Shown: positions 35,380 through 44,386, counted from the first letter of the stretch. The stretch: DNA of 64,000 bases from Nonomuraea turcica (GCF_030718205.1 NZ_JAUZQF010000001.1:434001-498000), one strand, 5' to 3'. Notes: generated by a model not told the origin, from the sequence alone. Numbers and translations are program-made.

Positions 35380-35444
35380 CTCTTTGGAGAGTACTCTAAC
35401 CGGAGGAAAACCGTCCAGTCTTATCGCGTGTCGGGGTGGAATAG

Positions 35445-36098
35445 GTGGCGAAGGCGAACAATCAGCAGGAAACGACTGCTCTGCGGGCCGACGCGCGCCG
35501 CAATCGGGATCTGATCGTCGTGGCGGCCCGGGAGTTGTTCCTGGAGCAGGGCATCGACGTGCCGCTGGACGAGGTGGCCCGCCGCGCCGGCGTCGGGATC
35601 GGTACGCTGTACCGCCGCTTCCCCGACCGGGAAGCGCTGCTCCGCGCGGTCGGCGAGGAAAATCTGCACCACCTGGCGGACCTGGCGCAGACCGCCCAGC
35701 GGGAGGAACCCGACGCCTGGCACGCGTTGTGCCGCTTCCTGCGCGGTTGCGTCAAGCTGCGCATGGGCGAGTTGTCGGCAAAGCTGGACCCGCACCTGCA
35801 CCAGCGGCTCCGAGCCGGTCACGACCTGCACGAGATCCGGCAGCAGGTGATCGACGCCTTGCTGGGGATGACAGAGCAGGCGCAGGCGGACGGGGCCCTG
35901 CGCGGCGACGTCGGCCCCGGGGACATCGCCATGCTGATGACCCTGCACATCTACTTGCCGGCGAACATGACCGGCGGGCCGGCCGTGGCACGCGTGACGG
36001 AGATCATGCTGAACGGCCTGCGCGCTGGCGTCGGCTCGCCCCTTCCCGGGGAGGCGCTCACCGGCGACGACCTGCGCCGCTACACGGCCACGGAGTGA
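35445..36098 (+). CDS. TetR family transcriptional regulator
   Basis: This is a 217-aa repressor. The helix-turn-helix covers about residues 20-68 (RNRDLIVVAARELFLEQGID, LDEVARRAGVGIGTLYRRFP). The C-terminal part matches the SbtR-like ligand domain common in actinobacteria. A GTG start at 35445 is preceded by GGGTGGA. It is predicted to repress the divergent flavin monooxygenase and itself. Its 3' end is followed within 20 bp by the truncated edge of the IS200/IS605 element. Confidence 0.9.
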   Translation: MAKANNQQETTALRADARRNRDLIVVAARELFLEQGIDVPLDEVARRAGVGIGTLYRRFPDREALLRAVGEENLHHLADLAQTAQREEPDAWHALCRFLRGCVKLRMGELSAKLDPHLHQRLRAGHDLHEIRQQVIDALLGMTEQAQADGALRGDVGPGDIAMLMTLHIYLPANMTGGPAVARVTEIMLNGLRAGVGSPLPGEALTGDDLRRYTATE

Positions 36099-36116
36099 GT
36101 CGGCCGCCAGGGCCGG

Positions 36117-36431
36117 TCAAGCGCGTCCCCGATCCCTGCGGCAGGCATCTTTGCGAAGGTAGTGGGAGGAGACGCCCTTCAGGGAGTTGACGAGTTTGCT
36201 GATGGCGACTTTGGGCGGGTAATGGACGAGCAGGCGGACGTGGTCGTGTTCGCCGGTGAAGTCGCGGAGTTCGGCCTCGAAACTGTCGCACACCTCGATC
36301 ATGATGTCTTTGCAGCGGCGCTGCATCTCCTCATCGAAGACGTTTGCGCGATATTTAGTGACAAAGACCAGATGGGCGTGCAGCGCCGAAAGCACGTGTC
36401 TGCCTCGCGGGTATTCGACTTTCTGGCTCAT
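36117..36431 (-). pseudogene. tnpA: TnpA Y1 transposase, truncated and mutated
   Basis: These 104 aa match the N-terminal three quarters of the HUH single-strand transposase (LHAHLVFVTKYRANVF, PKVAISKLVNSLKGVSSHYL). The HUH motif is damaged, with HVH replaced by HVR (His64-Val65-Arg66). The C-terminal helix with the catalytic Tyr (YIEQQ in this family) is absent, replaced by an unrelated basic tail. The protein is therefore expected to be inactive. Confidence 0.85.
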
Positions 36432-36444
36432 GGGCCAGGTGATA

Positions 36445-37830
36445 ATGTGTTCGAGTCTTGAGGCGCAGGCGTCCCGTGGGAGAGGGGTGTTTCGCGTGCT
36501 GGCGGGCCGGAAGTACCGCCTGGAGTTCGACTTCGGGCAGCGGGTGTTCGCCGAAAGGCTGGGCGGGATCTGCCGGGCCGTGTGGAACACCGGTCTGGAG
36601 CAACGGCGGGAGTACCGGCGGCGCGGAGGGTGGATCACGTATGAGGAGCAGTGCAGGCAGCTCGCCGAGGCGAAGGCCGACCCGTACTGCGGCTGGCTCG
36701 CCGACGCGCCCGCCCAGGTGATCCAGCAGACCCTCAAGGACCTGGACGAGGCGTGCCGCAGGCATGGCACGTGGAAGGTGCACTGGAAGGCCAAGGCGAG
36801 GTGGCGGCCGTCGTTTCGGTTCCCCACCGCCAAGCACATCCCGGTCGAGCGGATCGGCCGTAAGTGGGGGCGGGTGTTCCTGCCCAAGTTCGGGTGGGCG
36901 CGCTTTCGCCTGTCGCGCCCGCTCGGGGGCAGCGTCAAGTCCGCGACCGTGTCCCGGCACGGCAAACACTGGTTCATCAGCTTCCTCATCGATGATGGGA
37001 TCGGCGAGCGTGAGGAGCACGCCTGCCCGGCATGGGTGGGCGTGGACCGGGGCGTGGTCACAGCCGCCGTCACCTCCGATGGGGAGTTCTTCGACCGCCG
37101 CCACGCCGCAACCGACGGCGTGTCCTCCAGGCAGCCGCCAGCGGACAGCAAACAGGACCGCCAGGACGACCTCGGGTATCTCACACCCGGCCAAGCGGAA
37201 CGGTATCTGCGGCTGCAACGCCGGCTCGCCCGCGCGAAGAAGGGATCGAAGCGGCGCAAGACGGTCGTGGCCGCGATGAGTGAGATCATGCGGCGGGTGC
37301 GGTGGCGGCGCGCCGACTTCAACGCGCAGGCCGCGCACCGGCTCACCCGCGCCTACGGCCATGTGGTCATCGAAGAGCTGAACACCAAGGGCATGAGCGC
37401 GGCCGCCAAACCGAAACCCGACCCCGACCGGCCGGGCCGGTTCCTGCGCAACGGCGCGGCGGCGAAATCCGGGCTCAACAAGGCCATTCTCGACAAGGGC
37501 TGGTACGGCCTGGAAGTCGCCCTGCGCTCCAAGGCCCGCTACACCGGCAGCGCCATCCATAAGATCAACCCCGCGTACACGTCCCAGACGTGCCCGAACC
37601 CTGCCTGCGGGACAGTGGACGAGAAGAGCCGCAAGAGCCAAGCGGTCTTCTCCTGCACTTCTTGCGGGCATACCGAGCACGCCGACATCGTCGGAGCGAA
37701 GAACATCAAGGCCAAAGGACAGGCGGCCGGGCTGGTCGTCTCAGGGCGTGGAGACCCACCCGGGTCCGCGAAACGTCAAGCACCCCGTTCCACAGCACAG
37801 GCCGCGCACGCGGCACGAGCTGCCGCATAG
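36445..37830 (+). CDS. tnpB: TnpB RNA-guided endonuclease
   Basis: This is a 461-aa TnpB, the compact RNA-guided DNA nuclease related to Cas12. The split RuvC site is intact: Asp201 in WVGVDRGVV, Glu310 in VVIEELNTKGM and Asp414 in EHADIVGAKN. The zinc ribbon has Cys383, Cys388, Cys404 and Cys407. The N-terminal helical/WED part is present from the start (YRLEFDFGQRVFAERLGGIC). The ATG at 36445 is chosen from family alignment; upstream in-frame codons belong to tnpA antisense. The C terminus is Ala-rich and overlaps the presumed guide RNA gene. Confidence 0.93.
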   Translation: MCSSLEAQASRGRGVFRVLAGRKYRLEFDFGQRVFAERLGGICRAVWNTGLEQRREYRRRGGWITYEEQCRQLAEAKADPYCGWLADAPAQVIQQTLKDLDEACRRHGTWKVHWKAKARWRPSFRFPTAKHIPVERIGRKWGRVFLPKFGWARFRLSRPLGGSVKSATVSRHGKHWFISFLIDDGIGEREEHACPAWVGVDRGVVTAAVTSDGEFFDRRHAATDGVSSRQPPADSKQDRQDDLGYLTPGQAERYLRLQRRLARAKKGSKRRKTVVAAMSEIMRRVRWRRADFNAQAAHRLTRAYGHVVIEELNTKGMSAAAKPKPDPDRPGRFLRNGAAAKSGLNKAILDKGWYGLEVALRSKARYTGSAIHKINPAYTSQTCPNPACGTVDEKSRKSQAVFSCTSCGHTEHADIVGAKNIKAKGQAAGLVVSGRGDPPGSAKRQAPRSTAQAAHAARAAA

Positions 37831-37842
37831 CGGCACGGGAAT

Positions 37843-37863
37843 CCCCGTCCCTTCAGGACGGGG
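37843..37863 (+). ncRNA. Right-end hairpin, 3' part of the TnpB guide RNA
   Basis: CCCCGTCC pairs with GGACGGGG around a CTTCA loop, 12 bp after the tnpB stop. In this family the right-end stem forms the 3' scaffold of the omega RNA, and the guide would begin just after the element end near 37874. The exact RNA boundaries cannot be read from sequence. Confidence 0.65.
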
Positions 37864-37903
37864 AGCAGGTCAATATTTCCGTCACGATCTTCTGAGAGAA
37901 CAA

Positions 37904-38782
37904 TTAGCCGAAAGGTCCACGGCCTAGCCTGGCGAGCTCCTGATCTGTGAGCGTCAGACCGGTCGCGGCGGCGGAGTCCCGAATGGAGGCCGGGCGGCTG
38001 GCGCCGGGAATCGGGATGACGTGCGGGCCGGCCGCGAGCAGCCAGGCGAGGCACACCTGCTGCGGGCTGACGTTCCGTTCACCGGCGATCGCGTGGAACG
38101 CGGCGTGCCCCGCCGGCCTCGCCTCATCTGCTTCCAGCGCGCTCCGCGAGATTCCGCCGAGCGGGCTCCACGGCAGGAACGCGATCCCGAGTTCGGCGCA
38201 GAGCCGCAGCTCGGGGCCGCTGTCGCGGACCGCGGGAGAATACCGGTTCTGCACGGAGACAAGCCGTCCGCCGAGCTCCCGATGGGCCTGCCGAATCTGC
38301 GGCACGTCCACGTTGGAAATCCCGACCATCCGGACCTTTCCCTCGTCGTACAGCTCGCGGAGCGCGCCCAGCGACTCCGCGAACGGCACCGCCGGATCGG
38401 GCTTGTGCAGCTGGTACAGCCCTATGGCAACCACCCCCAGCCGCTTCAGCGAGCCCTCGCACGCACGCCTGAGGTGCCGCGGATCACCGTTCACTGTCCA
38501 GGAGCCGTCGCCCGGACGGCCCCGGCCGCCCTTGGTCGCCACGAGGACGTCGCCGGTGTCACCGCCGTAGCTCGCCAGCGCGCGGGCGATGAGCAGCTCG
38601 TTGTGCCCGACCTCGCCGGAGCTCCAGTGGTACGAATCCGCTGTGTCGATCAGTGTGACGCCCGCGTCCAGCGCCGCGTGGACCGTGGCCATCGCTCTGG
38701 CCTCGTCCGGCCTGCCCTCAATGGACAGCGGCATCGCGCCCAGCCCGATCGCGCCGACGGAAACGTCGCCGATCACACGCAT
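37904..38782 (-). CDS. Aldo/keto reductase
   Basis: This is a 292-aa NADPH-dependent (beta/alpha)8 oxidoreductase. Catalytic residues are in order: Asp in LIDTADSYH, the Tyr in the same block, Lys in VLVATKGG and His in LYQLHKPDP. The NADPH-binding C-terminal segment is IPIPGASRPASI. ATG 38782 gives the normal start; it overlaps the upstream reductase gene by 10 bp, so both form one operon. Substrate unknown. Confidence 0.92.
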   Translation of the reverse strand: MRVIGDVSVGAIGLGAMPLSIEGRPDEARAMATVHAALDAGVTLIDTADSYHWSSGEVGHNELLIARALASYGGDTGDVLVATKGGRGRPGDGSWTVNGDPRHLRRACEGSLKRLGVVAIGLYQLHKPDPAVPFAESLGALRELYDEGKVRMVGISNVDVPQIRQAHRELGGRLVSVQNRYSPAVRDSGPELRLCAELGIAFLPWSPLGGISRSALEADEARPAGHAAFHAIAGERNVSPQQVCLAWLLAAGPHVIPIPGASRPASIRDSAAATGLTLTDQELARLGRGPFG

Positions 38783-39663
38783 GCCAGGGCCTCCGAGAGG
38801 ACGTGCGGCAGCCAGTCCGCGGTGTGCGAGAACACGAAGCCGAGCCGTACGGCACGCCCGTTGTCCATGGCATACGCACGGTCGAAGGAGAACGGTGAGG
38901 CGTCCGGGCCTGTCGTGTACGTCGCCGGCTCCGCCCCGGCCGCCATGGAAAGCGCGTCGCACAGGGAGGTGACGTCGAACGGGCCGTGCGAACACGCGTT
39001 CACCGGCCCCGTGAAGCCGGACTCCGCAGTCCATACCAGGAAGTCGGCGATCTCCCGGTCATTGATGAACGACGACGGGCGCGGCTCCTGGTGTACGGCG
39101 ACGGGGAGACCGTCGCGGATCCGCGTCGTGTAGTGGTCGAGCCTTCCGGTGAAGTCCGCACCGCCCAGTACGTGTCCCGTACGGACACTCACGAAGTCGA
39201 ACACCGGCTCACGGGCGAAGACCGCCTCCGCCTGAGCCTTGCCCACCCCGTAGTGCTCGTCGACGAAGGCCGGTTCGTGCCACGGCAGATCCATTCGTAC
39301 CGGAACGTTCGCGAGATCGATCGCGTCCTCGGTGACGGGCACAGTGGTGTCCAGCGCGGAATACACCTCGATCGTGGAGGTCATCACGTACCGTCGCGTG
39401 CGCTCCGCGAAGACCCTCCGCGCTGAGGCGGCCTGCCGCGGCGTGTAGCAGACCTGGTCGATCACCACGTCGAAGACGCGATCCCCGAGGGCGGCACGCA
39501 GCCCGTCCTCGTCGTCGCGGTCGGCGATGAGCTGGCTCACCCCTTCCGGCGCCGGTGAGGAGCCACGATTGACCACGGTGACGGCCGTTCCCGCATCGCG
39601 CAGCCGCTCGATCACCCGTCTTCCGAAGTACCGGTTGCCGCCGATCACACACACGCTGTCCAT
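38773..39663 (-). CDS. NAD(P)-binding reductase/epimerase-like protein
   Basis: This is a 296-aa extended-SDR-like protein. It starts with a variant dinucleotide motif (VCVIGGNRYFGRRVIERL). STIEVYSA replaces the usual SSxxVYG, and EHYGVGKAQAE supplies the Tyr-x3-Lys pair. It may act on a sugar or nucleotide-linked substrate. The start is ATG 39663 or GTG 39669. It is the first gene of a two-gene operon with the aldo/keto reductase, divergent from the LysR gene. Confidence 0.82.
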   Translation of the reverse strand: MDSVCVIGGNRYFGRRVIERLRDAGTAVTVVNRGSSPAPEGVSQLIADRDDEDGLRAALGDRVFDVVIDQVCYTPRQAASARRVFAERTRRYVMTSTIEVYSALDTTVPVTEDAIDLANVPVRMDLPWHEPAFVDEHYGVGKAQAEAVFAREPVFDFVSVRTGHVLGGADFTGRLDHYTTRIRDGLPVAVHQEPRPSSFINDREIADFLVWTAESGFTGPVNACSHGPFDVTSLCDALSMAAGAEPATYTTGPDASPFSFDRAYAMDNGRAVRLGFVFSHTADWLPHVLSEALACV

Positions 39664-39690
39664 GGCCACAGCCTGGCGGATCTATAGTTT

Positions 39691-39714
39691 TAAGCGGTAG
39701 TGGTGATCTGCTTA
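39691..39714. promoter_or_regulatory. Candidate LysR-binding dyad
   Basis: TAAGC-N14-GCTTA lies in the 71-bp gap between the divergent reductase operon and the LysR gene, in an AT-rich patch. LysR proteins usually bind an interrupted dyad in such gaps. The match is modest. Confidence 0.4.
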
Positions 39715-39734
39715 TCCAGTCGACAGGATGACTA

Positions 39735-40631
39735 ATGATCGACGTCCAGCGCCTGCGTGTGCTGCGCGAGGTGGCCAGGCACGGCAGCTTCAACCGGGCC
39801 GCCGCCGAGCTGCGCTTCACCCCTTCGGCCGTGTCGCAGCAGATCGCCGCGCTGGAGCGCGGCCTCGGCCTGGCCGTCGTCGAGCGCAGCACTCGAGGCG
39901 TGACGCTCACCCAAGCGGGCCTCCTCCTGGTGGAGACGGCGGAGGCCATCGCCGCGGAGCTGACCGACGCCCAAGAACGGATCGACCGGCTCACCTGCGA
40001 GCGCACCCGATTCACGGTTGCGACGTTCGCCAGCGGAGGCCGGCAGCTGCTCCCGTCCGCGCTCGCGCGGTTCGCCGCCGCCCACCCCGAGGTGGAGCTG
40101 ACCATCCTGGAGCGGGAGCCGGAAGACAGCATCCCGCTCCTGAGAGAAGGACGGGCCGACCTGGCCCTGGCCTACCATTTCGACGGACCCCCGCCGGCCA
40201 GTCCAGGCGACCGGTCCGGTCTCGTCTGGACTCCGCTCAGACCCGACCCGCTCCGGGTCGTCCTGCCCCGCACTCATCCTCACGCCGGCCGGGAAAGCGT
40301 TCATCTCGCCGAGCTGGCCGGAGAGCGGTGGGTGCTCGGGTGCCTGAAGACCGTCGACCTGCTGCGGCGCTACGCCGCTCTGGCCGGATTCGAGCTGCAC
40401 ATCTCCTGCAGCGCGACCGACTACATGTTCGCCCAGTCCCTCGTCTCGGCGGGAATAGGCGTCGCCCTCATCCCGGAGATCGCCCTCATGGAAGCCCCCG
40501 ACCTGGTCGCCGTCTCCCTCCAGCCGCCCAGCCCGTCCCGCCATATCGGCGTCGCCACCACCCGCCGCCACCGAGGCCCCGCACAGCCGTACATGGAATC
40601 CCTCCTGGAGTTCCTGTCCGCCGGCCCATGA
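39735..40631 (+). CDS. LysR family transcriptional regulator
   Basis: This is a 298-aa regulator. The N-terminal helix-turn-helix is clear (LRVLREVARHGSFNRAAAEL, PSAVSQQIAALERGLGLAVV). The rest is the periplasmic-binding-protein-like effector domain. It probably controls the divergent aldo/keto reductase operon, with an aromatic or carbonyl compound as co-inducer (inference). Confidence 0.92.
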   Translation: MIDVQRLRVLREVARHGSFNRAAAELRFTPSAVSQQIAALERGLGLAVVERSTRGVTLTQAGLLLVETAEAIAAELTDAQERIDRLTCERTRFTVATFASGGRQLLPSALARFAAAHPEVELTILEREPEDSIPLLREGRADLALAYHFDGPPPASPGDRSGLVWTPLRPDPLRVVLPRTHPHAGRESVHLAELAGERWVLGCLKTVDLLRRYAALAGFELHISCSATDYMFAQSLVSAGIGVALIPEIALMEAPDLVAVSLQPPSPSRHIGVATTRRHRGPAQPYMESLLEFLSAGP

Positions 40632-40655
40632 CCCACGCCAGCCGCAGGGCGACGC

Positions 40656-41315
40656 TCAACGTGCGCCGGGCGGTCCTGAACCCAGGCCGGCGTCGCGGGC
40701 TCGGGCCACCGCCGCGGCGCGGTCGGTGACGCCGAGCTTGCCGTAGACGGTGCTGACGTAATTGCGGACCGTCTTGTCGGAGACGTAGAGCCGGGAGGCG
40801 ATGGCGGCGTTGGACAGCCCGCGCGCCATCAGGTCGAGGATCTCCACCTCTCGCTCGGTCAGCTCGGGCAGCACCGGGTTCGCGACGGTACGCCGGGACT
40901 CCGCCCCGACGAGCCCGGCGAGTGCCCGGGCGGCGTTCGGGCCGAAGTACGCGCCGCCGTCCCGGCAGACCTCCAGCGCCCGTACGATCTCGGCCCGGCC
41001 CGCCCCCTTGAGGAGGTAGCCGCGGGCGCCCGCCCGTACGGCCGCGGCCAGCGAGTCGTCGGACTCCAGCATCGTCAGGACCACGATGGCGACGCCCGGC
41101 AGCTCGGCCAGCAAGCGCCCGGTGGCCTCGACGCCGTTCATGACCGGCATGTGCAGATCCATCAGGACGATGTCGGGAGTGAGCCGGACGGCCAGCTCGA
41201 CGGCTTCCGCCCCGTCACCCGCCTCGCCCACGACCGTGACGCCGGGCTGGCGGGAGAGCGTCGCGACCAGCCCCTCCCGATACATGGGATGGTCGTCCAC
41301 GATCAGCACACGCAT
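40656..41315 (-). CDS. NarL-type response regulator
   Basis: This is a 219-aa two-component regulator. The receiver domain has the acidic pair VDDHP, phospho-acceptor Asp54 in IVLMDLHMP, the Thr in IVVLTMLESD and the Lys in GYLLKGA. The LuxR-type helix-turn-helix is LTEREVEILDLMARGLSNAA. ATG 41315 starts one base after the stop of the histidine kinase gene, so the pair is co-translated. Confidence 0.94.
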   Translation of the reverse strand: MRVLIVDDHPMYREGLVATLSRQPGVTVVGEAGDGAEAVELAVRLTPDIVLMDLHMPVMNGVEATGRLLAELPGVAIVVLTMLESDDSLAAAVRAGARGYLLKGAGRAEIVRALEVCRDGGAYFGPNAARALAGLVGAESRRTVANPVLPELTEREVEILDLMARGLSNAAIASRLYVSDKTVRNYVSTVYGKLGVTDRAAAVARARDAGLGSGPPGAR

Positions 41316-41316
41316 G

Positions 41317-43305
41317 TCACACCTCGACTCTCGGCAACCGCACACGGACCTCGGTGCCGCCCCCAGCTGCAGCAAGAATCTCGCATTTCCCATCAAGCTG
41401 GGCGGCGGCCTCGGCCATCGACTCCAGGCCCACGCCAACGCGCCACCCGGCGCCGGTGCCTGTTATGCCCACGCCGTCATCTCGTATCGAGAAGTGCAAG
41501 GCGTCCGGCGCCAGCTCCACCTCTACGTCGCAGCCGCTGGCACGCGCGTGCCGGGCGGTGTTGGCCAGCGCCTCGCCGACGATGCGCAGGACCGCCGCCT
41601 CGGTGGCGGCCGGAAGCGGAGGCAGGCCCTCCTCGGGCAGGCGCAACCGGACCGCCAGCCCGGGCCGGCTGAAGCCCGCCGTCTGTGCGCGAAGCGCCTC
41701 CGCCAAGCCGAGATCGTCCAAGGCGGACGGGCCGAGACCGTCCACGATGCGGCGAACGTCGCCCACGGTACCGGCCAGCCACGTGGCGCACCGGTCGGCA
41801 AGGGCGCCGGCACCGGCCGGATCGGTCGCCACCATGTCGCGGAGGGTCTCCAGCTGCAGGTGTACGGCCGACAGGCTCGGCCCGAGATGGTCGTGCAGGT
41901 CCCGGCGCAGCCGGCGGCGCTCCTCGGCACGCGCGGTCACCAGCGCCCGCCGCGACCGGTCCAGGTCCGCGGCGAGCCGGGCGGCGTGCGCGGCCGCACC
42001 CGCCTGCCGGGCCAGAACGTGCAACAGCCGCGCCTCGGCGGGACGGAACTCCCCGGCTCGCGGCCGGGTCAGCAGCAGCTCTCCCACCGCCTCCCCGGCA
42101 TGCACCAAGGGCACCCGTACGGGGTCCGCGCCGAGCTCTTCTCCGTGGCGGGACTCCGGCCCGTCCAGCACCAGCACCCACACGGCCGGAACACGGAGGA
42201 TCCTGGCCACATCGCCCGCCAGCCGTTCGAGCGCCTCCGCCGGGGCCGCGGCCGTCTCCAGGGTGGCGCCCAACCGCCCCAGCGCGTCGTACGGGTCCGC
42301 CGCGTCGCCGTACAACAACCGCCGTACCCCTCTCTGCAGGAGCCTGTGGACGGGAGCCACGCTGATGGCCACCACCGCCGCGGCGACGAGGGGAGCGCCC
42401 ACACTACGCCCGAGGAGGTCTCCGAGCAGCGCGACGACCACCGCGTAGCAGAGCGCGATCTCCGCCGACATGAGCGCCCAGACCAGCCCGCGGCGCAGGA
42501 CGGTCTCCATGTCCCACATCCGGTACCGCTGGATCGCCAGCACCACGGAGATCGGCAACGGCAGGGCCGAGGCCGCCAGCAGGACCCCCGCACCGCGGGC
42601 CTCGACCGTCTGGGCGGCGACCAGCAGGAGTACCGTGCCTGCCATGCCCGCGCCCACCCAGGCCAGCTGACCGCGTTCGTCGCTCTCGGCTCGGCGCAGG
42701 CGGACGCCCAGGGACGCGAGCCCGCCCAGCGCCGCGACGGCGACCATGACCAAGCAGACGGGCAGCAGCGCCTCCGCTCCCGCGACGCTCAAGGGGCTGA
42801 CCAGCCCGCTGTCGGCCAGCGCCGAGTCGTCGCTCTGCTGCCACGGCAGCAGCGCCCACGCGGCCGATCCGGCCACCACAGAGGCACACCCGAGGTACAT
42901 CAGCGGGCGAAACACCCCCGTCGGCCGCTCACCCGAGGGGAGCCAGTAGGGGACGACGGCGGCCACGATCACGTAGGCGGGCAACCAGCTCCACACCGAC
43001 AGCCAGAGCATGATCAAGTGGCCGGGCCAGCCGCGGCCGGCCGCGGCGGTGGCGTACTCGCCGGTGAAGGCGCTCGTGGCGGCGCTCGCGCTCACTGCGA
43101 CGAAGAGCCAGCCCAGAACCGTCCGGCCGCGCCGGATGAGGAACGCGCCGGGCGCGCCGTACACCATGGCCGTGATGGAGATCCACAACCAGTAGTCGTC
43201 GGCGAACCCCGCCGATGACTGCAGCCGCAGCACGAATCCGGCCAGCGTCGCCGCGGCGGCGGCACCCGCGACCGAATCCCCCATCATCACCAGACGCGAA
43301 CGCAT
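41317..43305 (-). CDS. Sensor histidine kinase (NarL-type partner)
   Basis: This is a 662-aa membrane kinase. The first ~330 residues hold about eight to ten hydrophobic helices. A GAF-like segment (about 340-440) follows, then the HisKA_3 dimerisation box EERRRLRRDLHDHLGPSL with the phospho-His near residue 469, and the HATPase domain with ALANTARHARAS (N box) and IRDDGVGI (G1). The ligand is probably sensed within the membrane. It forms a pair with the response regulator immediately downstream. Confidence 0.93.
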   Translation of the reverse strand: MRSRLVMMGDSVAGAAAAATLAGFVLRLQSSAGFADDYWLWISITAMVYGAPGAFLIRRGRTVLGWLFVAVSASAATSAFTGEYATAAAGRGWPGHLIMLWLSVWSWLPAYVIVAAVVPYWLPSGERPTGVFRPLMYLGCASVVAGSAAWALLPWQQSDDSALADSGLVSPLSVAGAEALLPVCLVMVAVAALGGLASLGVRLRRAESDERGQLAWVGAGMAGTVLLLVAAQTVEARGAGVLLAASALPLPISVVLAIQRYRMWDMETVLRRGLVWALMSAEIALCYAVVVALLGDLLGRSVGAPLVAAAVVAISVAPVHRLLQRGVRRLLYGDAADPYDALGRLGATLETAAAPAEALERLAGDVARILRVPAVWVLVLDGPESRHGEELGADPVRVPLVHAGEAVGELLLTRPRAGEFRPAEARLLHVLARQAGAAAHAARLAADLDRSRRALVTARAEERRRLRRDLHDHLGPSLSAVHLQLETLRDMVATDPAGAGALADRCATWLAGTVGDVRRIVDGLGPSALDDLGLAEALRAQTAGFSRPGLAVRLRLPEEGLPPLPAATEAAVLRIVGEALANTARHARASGCDVEVELAPDALHFSIRDDGVGITGTGAGWRVGVGLESMAEAAAQLDGKCEILAAAGGGTEVRVRLPRVEV

Positions 43306-43459
43306 AGGGAGAATTGTCCGCTATGCGATGTCCCAACTACACGGGACATTTTGTCCTTGTTCGAAGGGGAGACTGCTGGCTCAGGCGGCCCGGGACAGGA
43401 CTGCGCGATTGTTCTCGGCATGCGGCGAATGAACCGCGATCTACCGAGGAGCACCAACC

Positions 43460-44119
43460 ATGAGCACGTCCCCCACCCCCCGAAGGCCCTTCCTACTCAC
43501 CGCGGCGATCATCGCGGGCCCGCTCGCCGGCGCAGTCTGGCATCTCGTCGAAAAGGTCGGCCTCCCCAGGACCGAGGCGGCGGACTACCTCGCCCAAGTG
43601 GCCGCCAACCGGAGCAACTTCGCGATCAGCACCCTGCTCTACATGGTCTTCGTCGGCTGCTTCATCCCCTTGGGCCTGGCCGTGATGCGGGTGCTGCGCG
43701 GCCGGGCACCGCTGGCCGCGACGATCTCCGGCCTGCTGTTCGGCCTGGCCGGTGCACTCGGCCTGGTCGTGTCGGGCATGCGGCCGCTCGTCCTGGGCCT
43801 GGCCCCTGAGGGCCCGGTCATCGCCGAGGCCGCCGCGGCCTACCAGCGGTACCAGAGCTCCCCGTGGTTCGACTTCGTCATGCTGGCCATGCTGGCCTCG
43901 GTCCTGATCGGCCTGGTCGTGCTGGCCGCCGCGATCCTGCGTACCGGCGTCCTTCCGCGCTGGACGGCTGCGCTCCTGGTGGGCGGTTTCGTCCTGTCCA
44001 GCGGGGAGTTCCCCCCGGCCGTCACGATCCTGGGCGGCGTGGTGCAGTTGGCGGGCTTCCTGCCACTGGCCGGCCGGCTCGTCGCCGAGACCGAGTCGAA
44101 AACCGCCGTCCTCACCTGA
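43460..44119 (+). CDS. Integral membrane protein
   Basis: This is a 219-aa protein with about six hydrophobic helices and a polar loop after helix 1 (VEKVGLPRTEAADYLAQVAA). It could belong to a DUF4386-like group, but this is not certain. GAGGAG lies 8 bp before the ATG. It is divergent from the two-component system across 154 bp and may be one of its targets (inference). Confidence 0.7.
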   Translation: MSTSPTPRRPFLLTAAIIAGPLAGAVWHLVEKVGLPRTEAADYLAQVAANRSNFAISTLLYMVFVGCFIPLGLAVMRVLRGRAPLAATISGLLFGLAGALGLVVSGMRPLVLGLAPEGPVIAEAAAAYQRYQSSPWFDFVMLAMLASVLIGLVVLAAAILRTGVLPRWTAALLVGGFVLSSGEFPPAVTILGGVVQLAGFLPLAGRLVAETESKTAVLT

Positions 44120-44157
44120 CGTCCACGACGGGCCGCCGGAGATCACCCTTTGCGGCC

Positions 44158-44285
44158 ATGTCCGATGCATCGTTTCTCGCGGCGACCCGCGACTCCTATG
44201 ACGCGCTGGCCCCCATCTACGCCGATGTGCTCGACCCAGACCTGGACCGGCATCGACCTGTCCCCCGAGCCCACCGAAAAGACTC
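44158..44285 (+). pseudogene. Truncated methyltransferase gene
   Basis: The ATG at 44158 opens SDASFLAATRDSYDALAPIY, a typical N terminus of SAM-dependent methyltransferases. After ~35 codons the frame shifts and a GIDLSP piece follows, as if motif I and most of the gene had been deleted. Confidence 0.6.
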
Positions 44286-44289
44286 ACCA

Positions 44290-44386
44290 TGGCGATGTCC
44301 TGGCACGCAAGCCAGCGGCCGCCGTAAGCAATACCCCTGCGAGTACCAGCCCCCTCCGGGAGGAGAGGGCTGTGGCTCCCGTCAAT
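44290..44386 (+). mobile_element. IS200/IS605-like right-end remnant
   Basis: This includes a short frame (GDVLARKPAAAVSNTPAST) that looks like a worn TnpB tail, then the 34-bp repeat (44345-44378) with a hairpin, and GTCAAT at 44381-44386 as at the end of the complete element. The assignment rests on this layout, not on a conserved domain. Confidence 0.5.

Larger units (their letters stand above)
36117..37874. mobile_element. IS200/IS605-family element, left end truncated
   Basis: Divergent tnpA and tnpB genes are separated by 13 bp and followed by the typical right-end hairpin and GTCAAT. The left end is missing: tnpA stops short of its tyrosine and the sequence merges into the DNA after the TetR gene. 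It cannot transpose on its own unless a helper TnpA recognises the remaining end. Confidence 0.85.

Noticed and set aside
36355..37680. Open frame of 441 codons antisense to tnpB
   Set aside because: It mirrors tnpB, has no ribosome-binding site or domain, and tnpB shows all catalytic residues.
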